Virus record (IMG/VR): IMGVR_UViG_3300000318_000002
Location: 1 to 64,000 of that record
DNA length: 64,000 bases
Direction: 5' to 3' (one strand)
Origin: a virus
Positions 32,958 to 40,397 of the stretch are shown piece by piece; positions within the stretch are counted from its first letter, which is position 1, and each line of letters begins with the position of its first letter. The notes under the pieces were generated by a model that saw only the letters and a program-made list of their open reading frames with translations, was not told where the DNA came from and did no database searches. The position numbers and the translations under genes were made by a program.

Positions 32958-33332
32958 ATGTCAGATTATTACAGTCAACTTCGTAATGAATATAGTGGTC
33001 CATTATCGTCTCGGTCAAAAATGTTCCGAGAGGATAACTATCGTGAATCTGAATATGAAAAATCTGTAAAAAAAGAACCTGAAAATAAAAAATCTGTAAA
33101 AAAAAATAAATGGATACCTAAAAATGGCGAGACCTGCGTTTTTTTTGATGATTTTAATTTAAAAAATAGAATTGTTTCTCAATTAAATAATCATTGTGAT
33201 CCTAAAATAACAAATAGATATCAAGCAGTAAATGGGGTGGGATATGAACATATAGCAAAATTAACACCAGAAAATTCTAAATATTTAACTCTTGGATTTG
33301 AAGAATTTTTAAAACATTCAGAGGTTAAATAA
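32958..33332 (+). CDS. Hypothetical protein (124 aa)
   Basis: SD AAGGAT. A charged, disordered N-terminus (KKEPENKKSVKKNK) and a more ordered C-terminal half (GETCVFFDDFNLKNRI). No domain is recognised. It sits 1 nt before the hexapeptide-repeat gene. Confidence 0.5.
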   Translation: MSDYYSQLRNEYSGPLSSRSKMFREDNYRESEYEKSVKKEPENKKSVKKNKWIPKNGETCVFFDDFNLKNRIVSQLNNHCDPKITNRYQAVNGVGYEHIAKLTPENSKYLTLGFEEFLKHSEVK

Positions 33333-33333
33333 A

Positions 33334-34137
33334 ATGAAAATATTATATTTTGGTAATTGGATTAATGTCGAATTGAATGATCCTAAAATATCAGAGATTG
33401 GGATTACCATAGAACAGGACGCATATATAGGACAGGACGCACGTATAGAACAGGGCGCATATATAGAACAGGGCGCATATATAGGACAGGGCGCATATAT
33501 AGGACAGGACGCATATATAGAACAGGGCGCACGTATCGGACAGGACGCACATATAGAACAGGGCGCACGTATCGGACAGGACGCACATATAGAACAGGGC
33601 GCATATATCGGACAGGGCGCACGTATAGAACGGGACGCACGTATAGGACAGGACGCATATATAGGACAGGGCGCACGTATCGGACAGGGCGCATATATCG
33701 GACAAGACGCATATATAGGACAGGGCGCACGTATCGGACAGGGCGCACGTATAGAACAGGGCGCACGTATCGAACGGGACGCATATATAGGACAGGGCGC
33801 ACGTATAGAACGGGACGCATATATAGAACGGGGCGCATGTATAGAACGGGACGCATATATCGGACAGGACGCATATATAGGACAGGGCGCACGTATCGAA
33901 CGGGACGCATATATAGAACGGGGCGCATGTATCGAAACAATTATTATCTCATCACATAACAAATATACAATAATTTTGTGTAATGGTAAAATTGCTATTG
34001 GATGTAAATTGTTTACATATGATGAATGGATAGAAAACGGGGAATCCATCGCAAAAGAAAATGGATGTGATAGCGATATTGAATATTATCGTGATAAAAT
34101 AAATAAACTTAAAAATTTTATGGATGAATCTAAATGA
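33334..34137 (+). CDS. Hexapeptide-repeat left-handed beta-helix protein
   Basis: 267 residues. A short N-terminal beta segment (ILYFGNWINVELNDPKIS) precedes 29 hexapeptides of the pattern I-[GE]-[QR]-[DG]-A-[YRHC] (residues 27-200), then a capping domain with Lys/Asn-rich helices (DIEYYRDKINKLKNFMD). I-G/E-x-x-A-x repeats fold as left-handed beta helices. The ends match the related protein at 42171, which has normal divergent repeats, so this is not simply an acyltransferase. The DNA is almost pure 18-bp tandem repeat. Long antisense frames here are by-products. Confidence 0.7.
   Translation: MKILYFGNWINVELNDPKISEIGITIEQDAYIGQDARIEQGAYIEQGAYIGQGAYIGQDAYIEQGARIGQDAHIEQGARIGQDAHIEQGAYIGQGARIERDARIGQDAYIGQGARIGQGAYIGQDAYIGQGARIGQGARIEQGARIERDAYIGQGARIERDAYIERGACIERDAYIGQDAYIGQGARIERDAYIERGACIETIIISSHNKYTIILCNGKIAIGCKLFTYDEWIENGESIAKENGCDSDIEYYRDKINKLKNFMDESK
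33413..33934 (+). repeat. 18-bp tandem repeat array (29 units)
   Basis: Units of the form GAACAGGACGCATATATA vary at only a few sites (GGA/GAA, CAG/CGG, GAC/GGC, TAT/CGT/CAT/TGT). The array is visibly richer in G+C than its surroundings. Strong DNA-level homogeneity indicates recent expansion. Confidence 0.95.
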
Positions 34138-34376
34138 AAATTTATAAAATTAAACGATTCCCTAAAGAATATGAAACTGAATTTTTTGGAATAACCAAAG
34201 TTCAATGGAGAATTTTACAAGAGAGAGAACATTTTGGTGAAATCGGATCAATAAATAAGGCATTATATTTATCTCCATCCGGATTTTGGATTCCTTTCGG
34301 ATACTATTCTGAAACAACAAATGAAACAATTATAAATAAAATTATAAATTTATTTATAGAAAGAGTCATAAAATGA
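34134..34376 (+). CDS. Hypothetical protein (80 aa)
   Basis: Starts inside the stop of the previous gene (ATGA). Aromatic-rich (GITKVQWRILQEREHF, GFWIPFGYYSE). No recognised family. It overlaps ThyX by ATGA. Confidence 0.5.
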   Translation: MKIYKIKRFPKEYETEFFGITKVQWRILQEREHFGEIGSINKALYLSPSGFWIPFGYYSETTNETIINKIINLFIERVIK

Positions 34377-34978
34377 AAATAGAGCTTTTATCAATAACTT
34401 CAAATGCTCAAAAACTAATCGAAGAAGCTGGTCGCACTTGCTATAAATCAAAATCTGGAGATAACACTGATTCTAATTTTATTCGCGGTGCTATTCAACG
34501 CGGTCATGAGTCCATAATAGAACATGCTTCAGCTACGTTTCGGATATCTGAAGTATCTCGTGCGCTTTCTCATCAACTTGTTCGGCATAGATTGGCAAGT
34601 TTCAGCCAAATGTCGCAAAGATATACTAACGGCGAAAATTTTACATATGAAGTCCCTAATGCTATAAAAAATGTTCCTCATTTGTATGAAGAATTTATTC
34701 GTTTTATGAATGAAACTAAAAATATGTATTCGTATTTTACTCATCAAGGGATTAAACCGGAAGACGCACGGTCGATACTACCAAATGCTTGCCATACTGA
34801 AATTGTTATGACTGCCAATTTTAGGGAATGGAGGACAATATTCAAACTCCGTTGTGATTCTCACGCTCAATTAGATATTCGTATAATGGCAAAATCAATT
34901 CTTGAAATATTATATTCAAATGCTCCGGATGTTTTTTTTGATTTATATGAAAAATTTATAGGAGTGGAGGAGAAATAA
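34373..34978 (+). CDS. thyX: Flavin-dependent thymidylate synthase
   Basis: 201 residues. The ThyX signature RHRLASFSQMSQRY (RHRxxSxxxxSxR) is at about residues 63-76, preceded by HESIIEHASATFRI. The later ARSILPNACHTEIVMTAN and WRTIFKLRCDSHAQ complete the fold. It makes dTMP from dUMP using FAD and NADPH, supporting DNA synthesis. It is embedded among small late-side genes, as common in phages. Confidence 0.93.
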   Translation: MKIELLSITSNAQKLIEEAGRTCYKSKSGDNTDSNFIRGAIQRGHESIIEHASATFRISEVSRALSHQLVRHRLASFSQMSQRYTNGENFTYEVPNAIKNVPHLYEEFIRFMNETKNMYSYFTHQGIKPEDARSILPNACHTEIVMTANFREWRTIFKLRCDSHAQLDIRIMAKSILEILYSNAPDVFFDLYEKFIGVEEK

Positions 34979-34979
34979 A

Positions 34980-35183
34980 ATGAAAACCTATTTCCCCGAT
35001 GACCCTATAAAGCAGGAAATGCTAAATTTAATTCTAAAACATTTAAAAATTAAATTAGATAATGGTATTGGGTTATGTCAATATCCGGATTGTTCTGAAT
35101 GCCCGAATTATCCTACGTGCAATACGTATGAAATATGCGATTTAATTAAACGTGCAACAGGCGGGAACCCCAGTGAAATTTAA
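34980..35183 (+). CDS. Small Cys-rich protein (67 aa)
   Basis: SD GGAGGAG. Six Cys in CQYPDCSECPNYPTCNTYE could bind zinc or an Fe-S cluster. Function unknown. Confidence 0.55.
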   Translation: MKTYFPDDPIKQEMLNLILKHLKIKLDNGIGLCQYPDCSECPNYPTCNTYEICDLIKRATGGNPSEI

Positions 35184-35370
35184 AATAAAAGGATTAATTC
35201 CCGATTATATTATTCTTGCCTATAAAGAAAAAAATGAAATTACAGTTGAATTGGCAATAGAAACTTTTAAGAATGGTAAAATAGTATTCCACGTAGAGGG
35301 TTGTTATAAAGATTATAAATTTGATTATATTACTGAAGCTGTTGAATGTTATAATAATTGGGAAAATTGA
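35173..35370 (+). CDS. Hypothetical protein (65 aa, GTG start)
   Basis: A GTG at 35173 after GGCGGGAACCCCA is favoured; an in-frame GTG at 35152 is possible. Beta-rich sequence (KFKIKGLIPDYIILAYKEK). Overlaps the previous gene by 11 nt. Function unknown. Confidence 0.45.
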   Translation: MKFKIKGLIPDYIILAYKEKNEITVELAIETFKNGKIVFHVEGCYKDYKFDYITEAVECYNNWEN

Positions 35371-35583
35371 ATGTCTTGTAAGCGTTGTGCAAAGCCTGTT
35401 CGAGGTTTAACCGGTCGTGCCGGATATTGCGATACTTGTAAGCCTATTATGACAAGAATAAGCCAATTGATTATTCTTGCGGATAAAGGGTTATTACAAA
35501 AGCGAGAAAGATCAAATCAAGGAATATTAAAAAAATGTTCTCATAATTGTTTTAATTGTGAGTTATCTGACTGTATTCAATAA
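35371..35583 (+). CDS. Zinc-ribbon-like protein (70 aa)
   Basis: Four Cys in SCKRCAKPV and YCDTCKPI, plus a second set near the end (CSHNCFNCELSDCI). Basic linker between. It could bind nucleic acid. Function unknown. Confidence 0.55.
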   Translation: MSCKRCAKPVRGLTGRAGYCDTCKPIMTRISQLIILADKGLLQKRERSNQGILKKCSHNCFNCELSDCIQ

Positions 35584-36050
35584 ATCAAAAAACCGCCACT
35601 AATTGAAGCTGAAATTGATTTAGATCCATATGTCCCCTGAACCCCAATAGTAAATCTATCATTAAAAAATTTGCTGAACGTAAGTCCATAAACTTGCGTT
35701 ATTTTTTTATTAATCAGCGTGAATCCATAAGCCCCTTGTATTAAATATCTAGGCATTGTAGATGAAGCCTTTATCCGGTCCTGAACATGTGTGCTTTTCC
35801 ATCCATCACTGGCGGTTATATCATAAATATCTTCTCCTATTAAATATCTATTGATATCAATTGGAGAATTAAAAGCTTTTAGATAGTCGTCGGTTGTTTC
35901 CGGATATTTAATTATTGTATGAGTTACCGGAATAATGTCTTTTTGTATCTCAATTTTTGTTTTTATTGCCGGCTTTAACCATATAGTAAGTCCTGATCCT
36001 GTAATAAGCCCCAAAAATACTGAGATTAAAATAATTTTTAAAGTTTTCAT
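35577..36050 (-). CDS. Membrane-anchored protein (157 aa), reversed in the late operon
   Basis: Start 36050 is chosen to begin with a membrane helix (KTLKIILISVFLGLITGSGL). No strong SD is present. The exposed domain ends in beta strands (DRFTIGVQGTYGSKSISASI). Gene orientation opposite to flanking late genes, with its own TTGACA box (minus strand, upstream), suggests an accessory (moron) gene such as for host surface alteration. No family is recognised. Confidence 0.5.
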   Translation of the reverse strand: MKTLKIILISVFLGLITGSGLTIWLKPAIKTKIEIQKDIIPVTHTIIKYPETTDDYLKAFNSPIDINRYLIGEDIYDITASDGWKSTHVQDRIKASSTMPRYLIQGAYGFTLINKKITQVYGLTFSKFFNDRFTIGVQGTYGSKSISASISGGFLIY

Positions 36051-36114
36051 AAACAAAAAAATAATTGACATCCGCTTTGTGTCAACCACTTATTTCTTTT
36101 CGAAAGGGAAATAA

Positions 36115-37545
36115 ATGGCTCAAACGGTTATTGATTTTACTGACTTTTATAAACTGATAAATCCTGCCTTTTGGGACTTCTTTGATAATAAATATCGTAT
36201 AAGAATTTCTCTTGGCGGCGGCGGATCGGGAAAATCGTATGAGTGTTTTCAAGAAATTGTTTACAAAATGGTTAATGAACCAGGGCATAATTTTTTAATA
36301 TGTCGTAAGGTCGCAAACACTTCAAAAACTTCTACTTATGCACTCATGAAGCAAGTTATTACAGATCTAGGATTATGGACCGTCTTCAAAGAAAATAAAT
36401 CTGATCTTAGCTTTACTTGTATCCATAATAATAACATGGCGGTGTTCAAAGGACTTGATGATATTGAAAAACTTAAATCTATAACATTCCCGTCAGGAAT
36501 TTTAACCGATATCGTTGTTGAAGAAGCAACGGAAATAACCCAAAAAGATTTTGATCAATTAAATATTCGTTTACGTGGTACAAAAAAACCGACAAACGTT
36601 CCTTTCCAGATTACAATGCTACTCAACCCTATCCATGATAAACACTGGATAAAGCGTGAATTTTTTGATTTAAAATCTTATCAGACAGACCAATTTGATA
36701 AAGACGGTAAATTGATCCGGAAAGGGATAAGTGTTTATTTATTACATACGACATATCAAGACAATTTATTTATAGATGAGGAGTACAAGCAAACTCTTGA
36801 AAACTATAAAGTTATTGATGAACAGATGTACCGGGTTTATTGTTTGGGAGAATGGGGTTGCTTTGGGAATGTTATTTTTAATAACTGGACCGCGTTGCCC
36901 TGTCCTTATGGCGTTGACGATTTTGATATGGTATTCTACGGTCAAGATTACGGGTATAATCATCCAAGCGTAATTTCTTGTACTGGATTAAAAGATGGTA
37001 ATTTGTATTCTTTTGATGAGCTATGCGTATTTGAGAAAACAAATAAAGAATTTATCGCGGCAAACGAAGAGTATCAGGTATATCCAAAGAACAAACAGGC
37101 AAGAGGCGATTCCGCAGAACCGGCACGTATAAAAGAATGGCAGCAATATGGATATGCGGTTATAGGAGCCGCAAAAGGGCAAGGCTCCGTACGTCGTGGT
37201 ATAGATTTTATAAAGTCTTTCAAGTGGTTCATTGATCCCAACAAATGCCCTCGCTTATTGCAAGAGGTCCAGACATTCCACTGGAAAACTAACAAGGCTG
37301 GTGAAGTTGTGACGCCTGAAGAACCGATAGAACTCGATGATGATGCCATAAAAGCTACTTTTTATGGGCTTGAGCCGATCAGCAAAATGCGCGGGAAACC
37401 TGGTGTTTTATCCGGAACAAAAGATGATAATAAGAAAGAAGCCATTCAGATACGTCGTGAAATGCGACATAAGGAGCGAGAAGTGAAAACCGCTCTTGTT
37501 CGTAGGCGTAGAGAAGAAAGAGAAAAAAACAGAGAAAAAAGTTAA
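36115..37545 (+). CDS. terL: Terminase large subunit
   Basis: 476 residues. Walker A LGGGGSGKSYE (about residue 34), Walker B ILTDIVVEEATE with catalytic Glu, coupling-type RLRGTKKPTNVP. The RNase-H-like nuclease domain has FYGQDYGYNHPS (first Asp), RGDSAEPARI, and DDDAIKATFYG near the C-terminus. The PBSX-type pattern is complete. A basic tail (RRRREEREKNREKS) ends it. It powers DNA packaging. SD AAAGGGAAATAA. Confidence 0.94.
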   Translation: MAQTVIDFTDFYKLINPAFWDFFDNKYRIRISLGGGGSGKSYECFQEIVYKMVNEPGHNFLICRKVANTSKTSTYALMKQVITDLGLWTVFKENKSDLSFTCIHNNNMAVFKGLDDIEKLKSITFPSGILTDIVVEEATEITQKDFDQLNIRLRGTKKPTNVPFQITMLLNPIHDKHWIKREFFDLKSYQTDQFDKDGKLIRKGISVYLLHTTYQDNLFIDEEYKQTLENYKVIDEQMYRVYCLGEWGCFGNVIFNNWTALPCPYGVDDFDMVFYGQDYGYNHPSVISCTGLKDGNLYSFDELCVFEKTNKEFIAANEEYQVYPKNKQARGDSAEPARIKEWQQYGYAVIGAAKGQGSVRRGIDFIKSFKWFIDPNKCPRLLQEVQTFHWKTNKAGEVVTPEEPIELDDDAIKATFYGLEPISKMRGKPGVLSGTKDDNKKEAIQIRREMRHKEREVKTALVRRRREEREKNREKS

Positions 37546-37549
37546 TTTT

Positions 37550-37592
37550 TGTCAAAAAAATTGTTGACAAAACCTATTAAATGGGTTATACT
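37550..37592 (+). promoter_or_regulatory. Consensus promoter with operator-like repeat after terL
   Basis: TTGACA (37564-37569), 17-nt spacer, TATACT (37587-37592). TGTCAA-N8-TTGACA (37550-37569) covers the -35. The sequence from TTGACAAAACCTAT to TATACTGTTATTATTG nearly equals the leftward promoter at 21826. Confidence 0.8.
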
Positions 37593-37634
37593 GTTATTAT
37601 TGAATGAGATGAAAATCAAAAGAGAGGTTCCGTT

Positions 37635-37781
37635 ATGAAAAAAGTATTTTTTAACCATGCCTATTGGATGATTGATGAAAATTTAACGGTATTGGTCGAA
37701 TGTATGGCTAAAGGTAGGACCGTTACCCTGAACCATCTGACTCTCGAAGATCGGAAAACTGTTTTGAAGCAAATTTTTTAA
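37635..37781 (+). CDS. Hypothetical protein (48 aa)
   Basis: SD AAAAGAGAGG, the same leader as genes 13706 and 38111. It begins MKKVFFNHAYWMIDENLTVL and ends in a helix (LEDRKTVLKQIF). Function unknown; it is transcribed from the consensus promoter at 37564. Confidence 0.55.
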   Translation: MKKVFFNHAYWMIDENLTVLVECMAKGRTVTLNHLTLEDRKTVLKQIF

Positions 37782-37804
37782 TTATTAAATAAAAGGGGGA
37801 TACT

Positions 37805-38017
37805 ATGAAAATATCAGATAAAGTTATTGCGACTGAATCGGGAACATTTGGCGGTATAACAGGTGAAGTTATTTCTGTATATCCGGCTGGAACCCATGGA
37901 ACCGAACCTGTTCTTCAGGTGTTGTTTAGAATCCAAAAGCATTTTTATAAAGCTCAATTCCCAAAAACTAAATTACGTTACGAGCATGAAGCTATCGATA
38001 ATTTTATAATGTTTTAG
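37805..38017 (+). CDS. Small beta-barrel-like protein (70 aa)
   Basis: SD AAGGGGG. The pattern ISDKVIATESGTFGGITGEV followed by VLQVLFRI resembles small KOW/SH3-like domains, although no family can be named with confidence. It is followed by a second TGTCAA-N8-TTGACA site. Confidence 0.5.
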   Translation: MKISDKVIATESGTFGGITGEVISVYPAGTHGTEPVLQVLFRIQKHFYKAQFPKTKLRYEHEAIDNFIMF

Positions 38018-38036
38018 GTTAAAAAAAGTCAATTAT

Positions 38037-38056
38037 TGTCAAAAAAGTTGTTGACA
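38037..38056. promoter_or_regulatory. Operator-like TGTCAA-N8-TTGACA and promoter box
   Basis: TGTCAA at 38037 and TTGACA at 38051 separated by 8 nt. The right half is a -35 box but a good -10 is not seen (CATGGT at 17 nt). The downstream leader again has AAAAGAGAGG. Confidence 0.5.
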
Positions 38057-38110
38057 GAATAGAATAAATGAATCATGGTATTTTTAGATCAAAACAAAAG
38101 AGAGGAAATT

Positions 38111-38317
38111 ATGAAAGCGATTAGAACTTTTAGCATTTTAAAAAATGATTCGGATTCCGAAAGAATAAAAATTGACCTTGTAAAAAATGAAGATGGCATG
38201 TATCAGTGGGTGTATGAAGACGATGACCTTCCGTTATTTGCCTCTATCTCTAAAGCTACTGAGTGGGCAAAGATATCGTATAAGGGCACGGCATGGGCGA
38301 TGAAAAGTAACTGGTAA
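38111..38317 (+). CDS. Hypothetical protein (68 aa)
   Basis: Start 38111 is chosen by AGAGG; the in-frame ATG at 38075 has no SD. Sequence MKAIRTFSILKNDSDSE, then a Trp-containing segment near the end. Function unknown. Confidence 0.5.
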   Translation: MKAIRTFSILKNDSDSERIKIDLVKNEDGMYQWVYEDDDLPLFASISKATEWAKISYKGTAWAMKSNW

Positions 38318-38328
38318 TAACAACCCGA

Positions 38329-38400
38329 CCGGCGGCGGAGTATCCGCCGGAAATAATAAACGGAAAACTGCTGTAAAAATGACGAAAGTCTGCGGTTTTT
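38329..38400 (+). terminator. Two hairpins, the second with terminator features
   Basis: CCGGCGG/CCGCCGG (38329-38350) without T-run, then AAAACTGC/GCGGTTTT (38364-38399, one G-T pair) followed by TTAAAC. They separate the gene at 38111 from the next small-gene cluster. Confidence 0.5.
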
Positions 38401-38478
38401 AAACGACAATTATTGCGTCCTTAAATTCAAAAAAACGGGTGATTGCCGGATGACGTAAATATTTAAATGGAGGCTCTT

Positions 38479-38682
38479 ATGTATCTGTTTAATGTTACAA
38501 ACAAATTCGGGGATTATGCAGAGGCTGGCGGGATAAAAGCTAATCAGGTTGATCAGATGACCGCCGAGTACTTTTATCGTCACATGCTCAAATACCGTGC
38601 GCAGGAGCACTGGCAGATTGTGAGCATAGAGCAAAATAAAAACAAGGAGCAAATAAAATGTCAAACATCAAAGTGGTGTTAA
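38479..38682 (+). CDS. Small protein, paralogue of the 21206 gene (67 aa)
   Basis: SD GGAGG at 38469. YLFNVTNKFGDYAEAGG and MTAEYFYRHML with WQIVSIE match 21206-21400 in order and spacing. Paralogues in two transcription units point to a family with a role specific to this phage. Function unknown. Confidence 0.6.
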   Translation: MYLFNVTNKFGDYAEAGGIKANQVDQMTAEYFYRHMLKYRAQEHWQIVSIEQNKNKEQIKCQTSKWC

Positions 38683-38822
38683 CGCCGAAACAAAAAAAAA
38701 TGTTGGAACAGATTATAAATGAGGGTTGCGACGGCATAACGTGCGAGCTCTGCCCGCTTGAAAACATGTACGGAGGCAGCAATGACATAATCGCCGAGAC
38801 GCTTCTCGAGGCATCAAAATGA
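38658..38822 (+). CDS. Small Cys-containing protein (54 aa)
   Basis: SD AAGGAG. KQKKMLEQIINEGCDGITCE ends in a Cys cluster with CPLEN. A possible zinc site. Overlaps both neighbours. Function unknown. Confidence 0.5.
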   Translation: MSNIKVVLTPKQKKMLEQIINEGCDGITCELCPLENMYGGSNDIIAETLLEASK

Positions 38823-38995
38823 AAATATTACCGAATGAAGAAACAGAAAAGCCGTTCAAGCCGTTTTCAATATTGATCGAATCGGCAGATGAGGCGTGGG
38901 CGATTGAGAATTTGATGTATTCAGATGAGTCCCCTTTTTCAGAATACGATTATAGCAATTTTCATGCCGCTCGGATACTCGCAGAAAAAGGATAA
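38819..38995 (+). CDS. Hypothetical protein (58 aa)
   Basis: ATGA overlap with the previous gene. Acidic, aromatic (ADEAWAIENLMYSDES). No match recognised. Confidence 0.45.
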   Translation: MKILPNEETEKPFKPFSILIESADEAWAIENLMYSDESPFSEYDYSNFHAARILAEKG

Positions 38996-39000
38996 TAAAA

Positions 39001-39195
39001 ATGAAAATAAAAATTACTAATGAATATGCATGGGACAATGTGGTAACTCATAGGGATATCGCTGTAAGGATAAAAAAAATGTTATCTGACGACCCGGTAT
39101 TTACGTTTGCCGTATATAGGGACGAAACAGATTTTTTTGACCGCACCACCGAGTTAACGGTTAGGGCAAAAATAAAGGAGAATAAAAATGTTTAA
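39001..39195 (+). CDS. Hypothetical protein (64 aa)
   Basis: SD AAAAAGGATAAT. MKIKITNEYAWDNVV onward, mixed alpha/beta. Overlaps the next gene by 8 nt. Unknown. Confidence 0.45.
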   Translation: MKIKITNEYAWDNVVTHRDIAVRIKKMLSDDPVFTFAVYRDETDFFDRTTELTVRAKIKENKNV

Positions 39196-39373
39196 ATTTA
39201 TCGATGTTAATGGCAATGTAAAGTTTTCCGAAAAAACTACATTGCCAAAATTACAGGAATTTGTTGGCGGCACGGTTACTCATATCGGCAATTACTATTA
39301 TAATCCGGCGGAGATGACGCCGAATAAGCTAAAACCGTCGCTGTGCGGTAATATTGTGGAGGTGGTGAAATGA
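39188..39373 (+). CDS. Hypothetical protein (61 aa)
   Basis: SD AAGGAG. MFKFIDVNGNVKFSEK then LQEFVGGTVTHIGNYYYN, vaguely like short DUF3846-type phage proteins, too weak for assignment. Overlaps its neighbours. Confidence 0.45.
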   Translation: MFKFIDVNGNVKFSEKTTLPKLQEFVGGTVTHIGNYYYNPAEMTPNKLKPSLCGNIVEVVK

Positions 39374-39432
39374 AAGTATATTTTGAAGATGATTCGCCTT
39401 GCGGGATACTCATAAGCGAGGATGAGAAATGA
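39370..39432 (+). CDS. Very short ORF (20 aa)
   Basis: ATGA-coupled on both sides; GGAGGTGG upstream supports translation. Sequence MKVYFEDDSPCGILISEDEK. May be a translational-coupling peptide. Low certainty. Confidence 0.3.
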   Translation: MKVYFEDDSPCGILISEDEK

Positions 39433-39599
39433 AAAGCCAAGAAGAGCTAGGAGAAGAAATTTGTGAATATTGTCCTATTGAGCCGTCCGATCGTGGTGTA
39501 CATTGTTATGGCGGATCGGTTAGTATGTGCGAGGGATCGAAATGTGACGATGCCTATGAAAATTATATTGAATCACAAGAGGATAAAAATGAAACGTGA
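39429..39599 (+). CDS. Small Cys-rich protein (56 aa)
   Basis: GAGGATGA upstream. EEICEYCPIEPSDRG followed by CYGGSVSMCEGSKC, a Cys pattern similar to other small Cys proteins here. Function unknown. Confidence 0.5.
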   Translation: MKSQEELGEEICEYCPIEPSDRGVHCYGGSVSMCEGSKCDDAYENYIESQEDKNET

Positions 39600-40101
39600 A
39601 ATAACTACAAAAACAGAACAACGGAATATTGATATTATGAGTGATTATACGGCAAGTATCAGTGTTTATGAAATTGCTAAAAAATATAATCTTGAGGTTT
39701 CCACTGTTCGGAATATTATTTGCATTCATGATAAGTCGAAAGAAGAAAAAATAAATAAATATCAAAAAGTAATTGATATGTTTGATCGAGGGTTTTCGAG
39801 AAAGGAAATTTCCATTAAATTACATATCGGTTATAATAAAGTTCGGGATATTGTAGATAATGGTATTCCGGAAATTGAAATTGAAGAGCAAGAAGAAGTT
39901 ATTTCTCAAAAAAAGATAAAATCAATTCCAGGATTATTGATCCAGCCAACGGAACGAGGGGAAATAGATCAGCGACGTTTTCTAAAAGCCAAAATACCGG
40001 CAGAAGAACGTGTCAAAATACATGTTTTGTCTGAAGATCCGAGATGTTTCCGGAATGGGGGTATTCTTTTATCTGCCGTTTTTTTGAATAAAATTAGATA
40101 A
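39589..40101 (+). CDS. Protein with tandem helix-turn-helix segments (170 aa)
   Basis: Start 39589 is preceded by GAGGAT. Two HTH-like stretches: ISVYEIAKKYNLEVSTVRNI (residues 25-44) and GFSRKEISIKLHIGYNKVRD (residues 64-83), as in sigma/invertase-type DNA binders. The C-terminal half has no clear similarity. It probably binds DNA as a late regulator; inferred. Confidence 0.6.
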   Translation: MKREITTKTEQRNIDIMSDYTASISVYEIAKKYNLEVSTVRNIICIHDKSKEEKINKYQKVIDMFDRGFSRKEISIKLHIGYNKVRDIVDNGIPEIEIEEQEEVISQKKIKSIPGLLIQPTERGEIDQRRFLKAKIPAEERVKIHVLSEDPRCFRNGGILLSAVFLNKIR

Positions 40102-40115
40102 TAATGAAACAGTTG

Positions 40116-40155
40116 AAAATAAATTGTTGACAAATAGCCAACAATTTATTTTATT
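40116..40155 (+). promoter_or_regulatory. Promoter with 14-bp inverted repeat
   Basis: AAAATAAATTGTTG pairs with CAACAATTTATTTT (9-nt centre, 40116-40152) and covers TTGACA 40127-40132; TTTATT at 40150 is the -10. The repeat could be an operator or a terminator of the upstream gene. Confidence 0.5.
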
Positions 40156-40189
40156 GTTAATATATTTCAAAAGGAGAAAACGACACACT

Positions 40190-40330
40190 ATGTCAAAACT
40201 CACCTACCGCCTGGATCAGCTTCTTTCAAAGAAAGAAAAGCTTAAGGCAGAAAGCGAATCTGTTACATCTGAGATCAAAACCGTAAAACTGGGTATCGCT
40301 GAAGAAAAGAAAGTTGCAAAAGCAAAGTAA
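40190..40330 (+). CDS. Small coiled-coil protein (46 aa)
   Basis: SD AAAGGAGAAAA. SKLTYRLDQLLSKKEKL onward is a charged helix. It has its own promoter and terminator, so it may be abundantly made. Unknown function. Confidence 0.5.
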   Translation: MSKLTYRLDQLLSKKEKLKAESESVTSEIKTVKLGIAEEKKVAKAK

Positions 40331-40340
40331 TTTAGAATCA

Positions 40341-40374
40341 GAAAAAAGGGTGTCTTGACTGGCACTCTTTTTTC
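40341..40374 (+). terminator. Intrinsic terminator
   Basis: GAAAAAAGGGTG pairs with CACTCTTTTTTC (one wobble), ending in T-run. It follows the 40190 gene. Confidence 0.8.
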
Positions 40375-40397
40375 TTCTTATCATTGAGAGGTTTAAA

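Noticed and set aside
33413-33934. CRISPR or satellite non-coding repeat
   Set aside because: 18-bp units without spacers, in frame with a complete ORF.
33318-34049. Long open frames on the minus strand across the hexapeptide array
   Set aside because: They arise because the 18-bp units contain no stop in several frames; the antisense proteins are low-complexity (repeated RPVLYMRPV or SIRAPCPIYA types), and only the plus frame has a start/S-D context, end domains and a paralogue.
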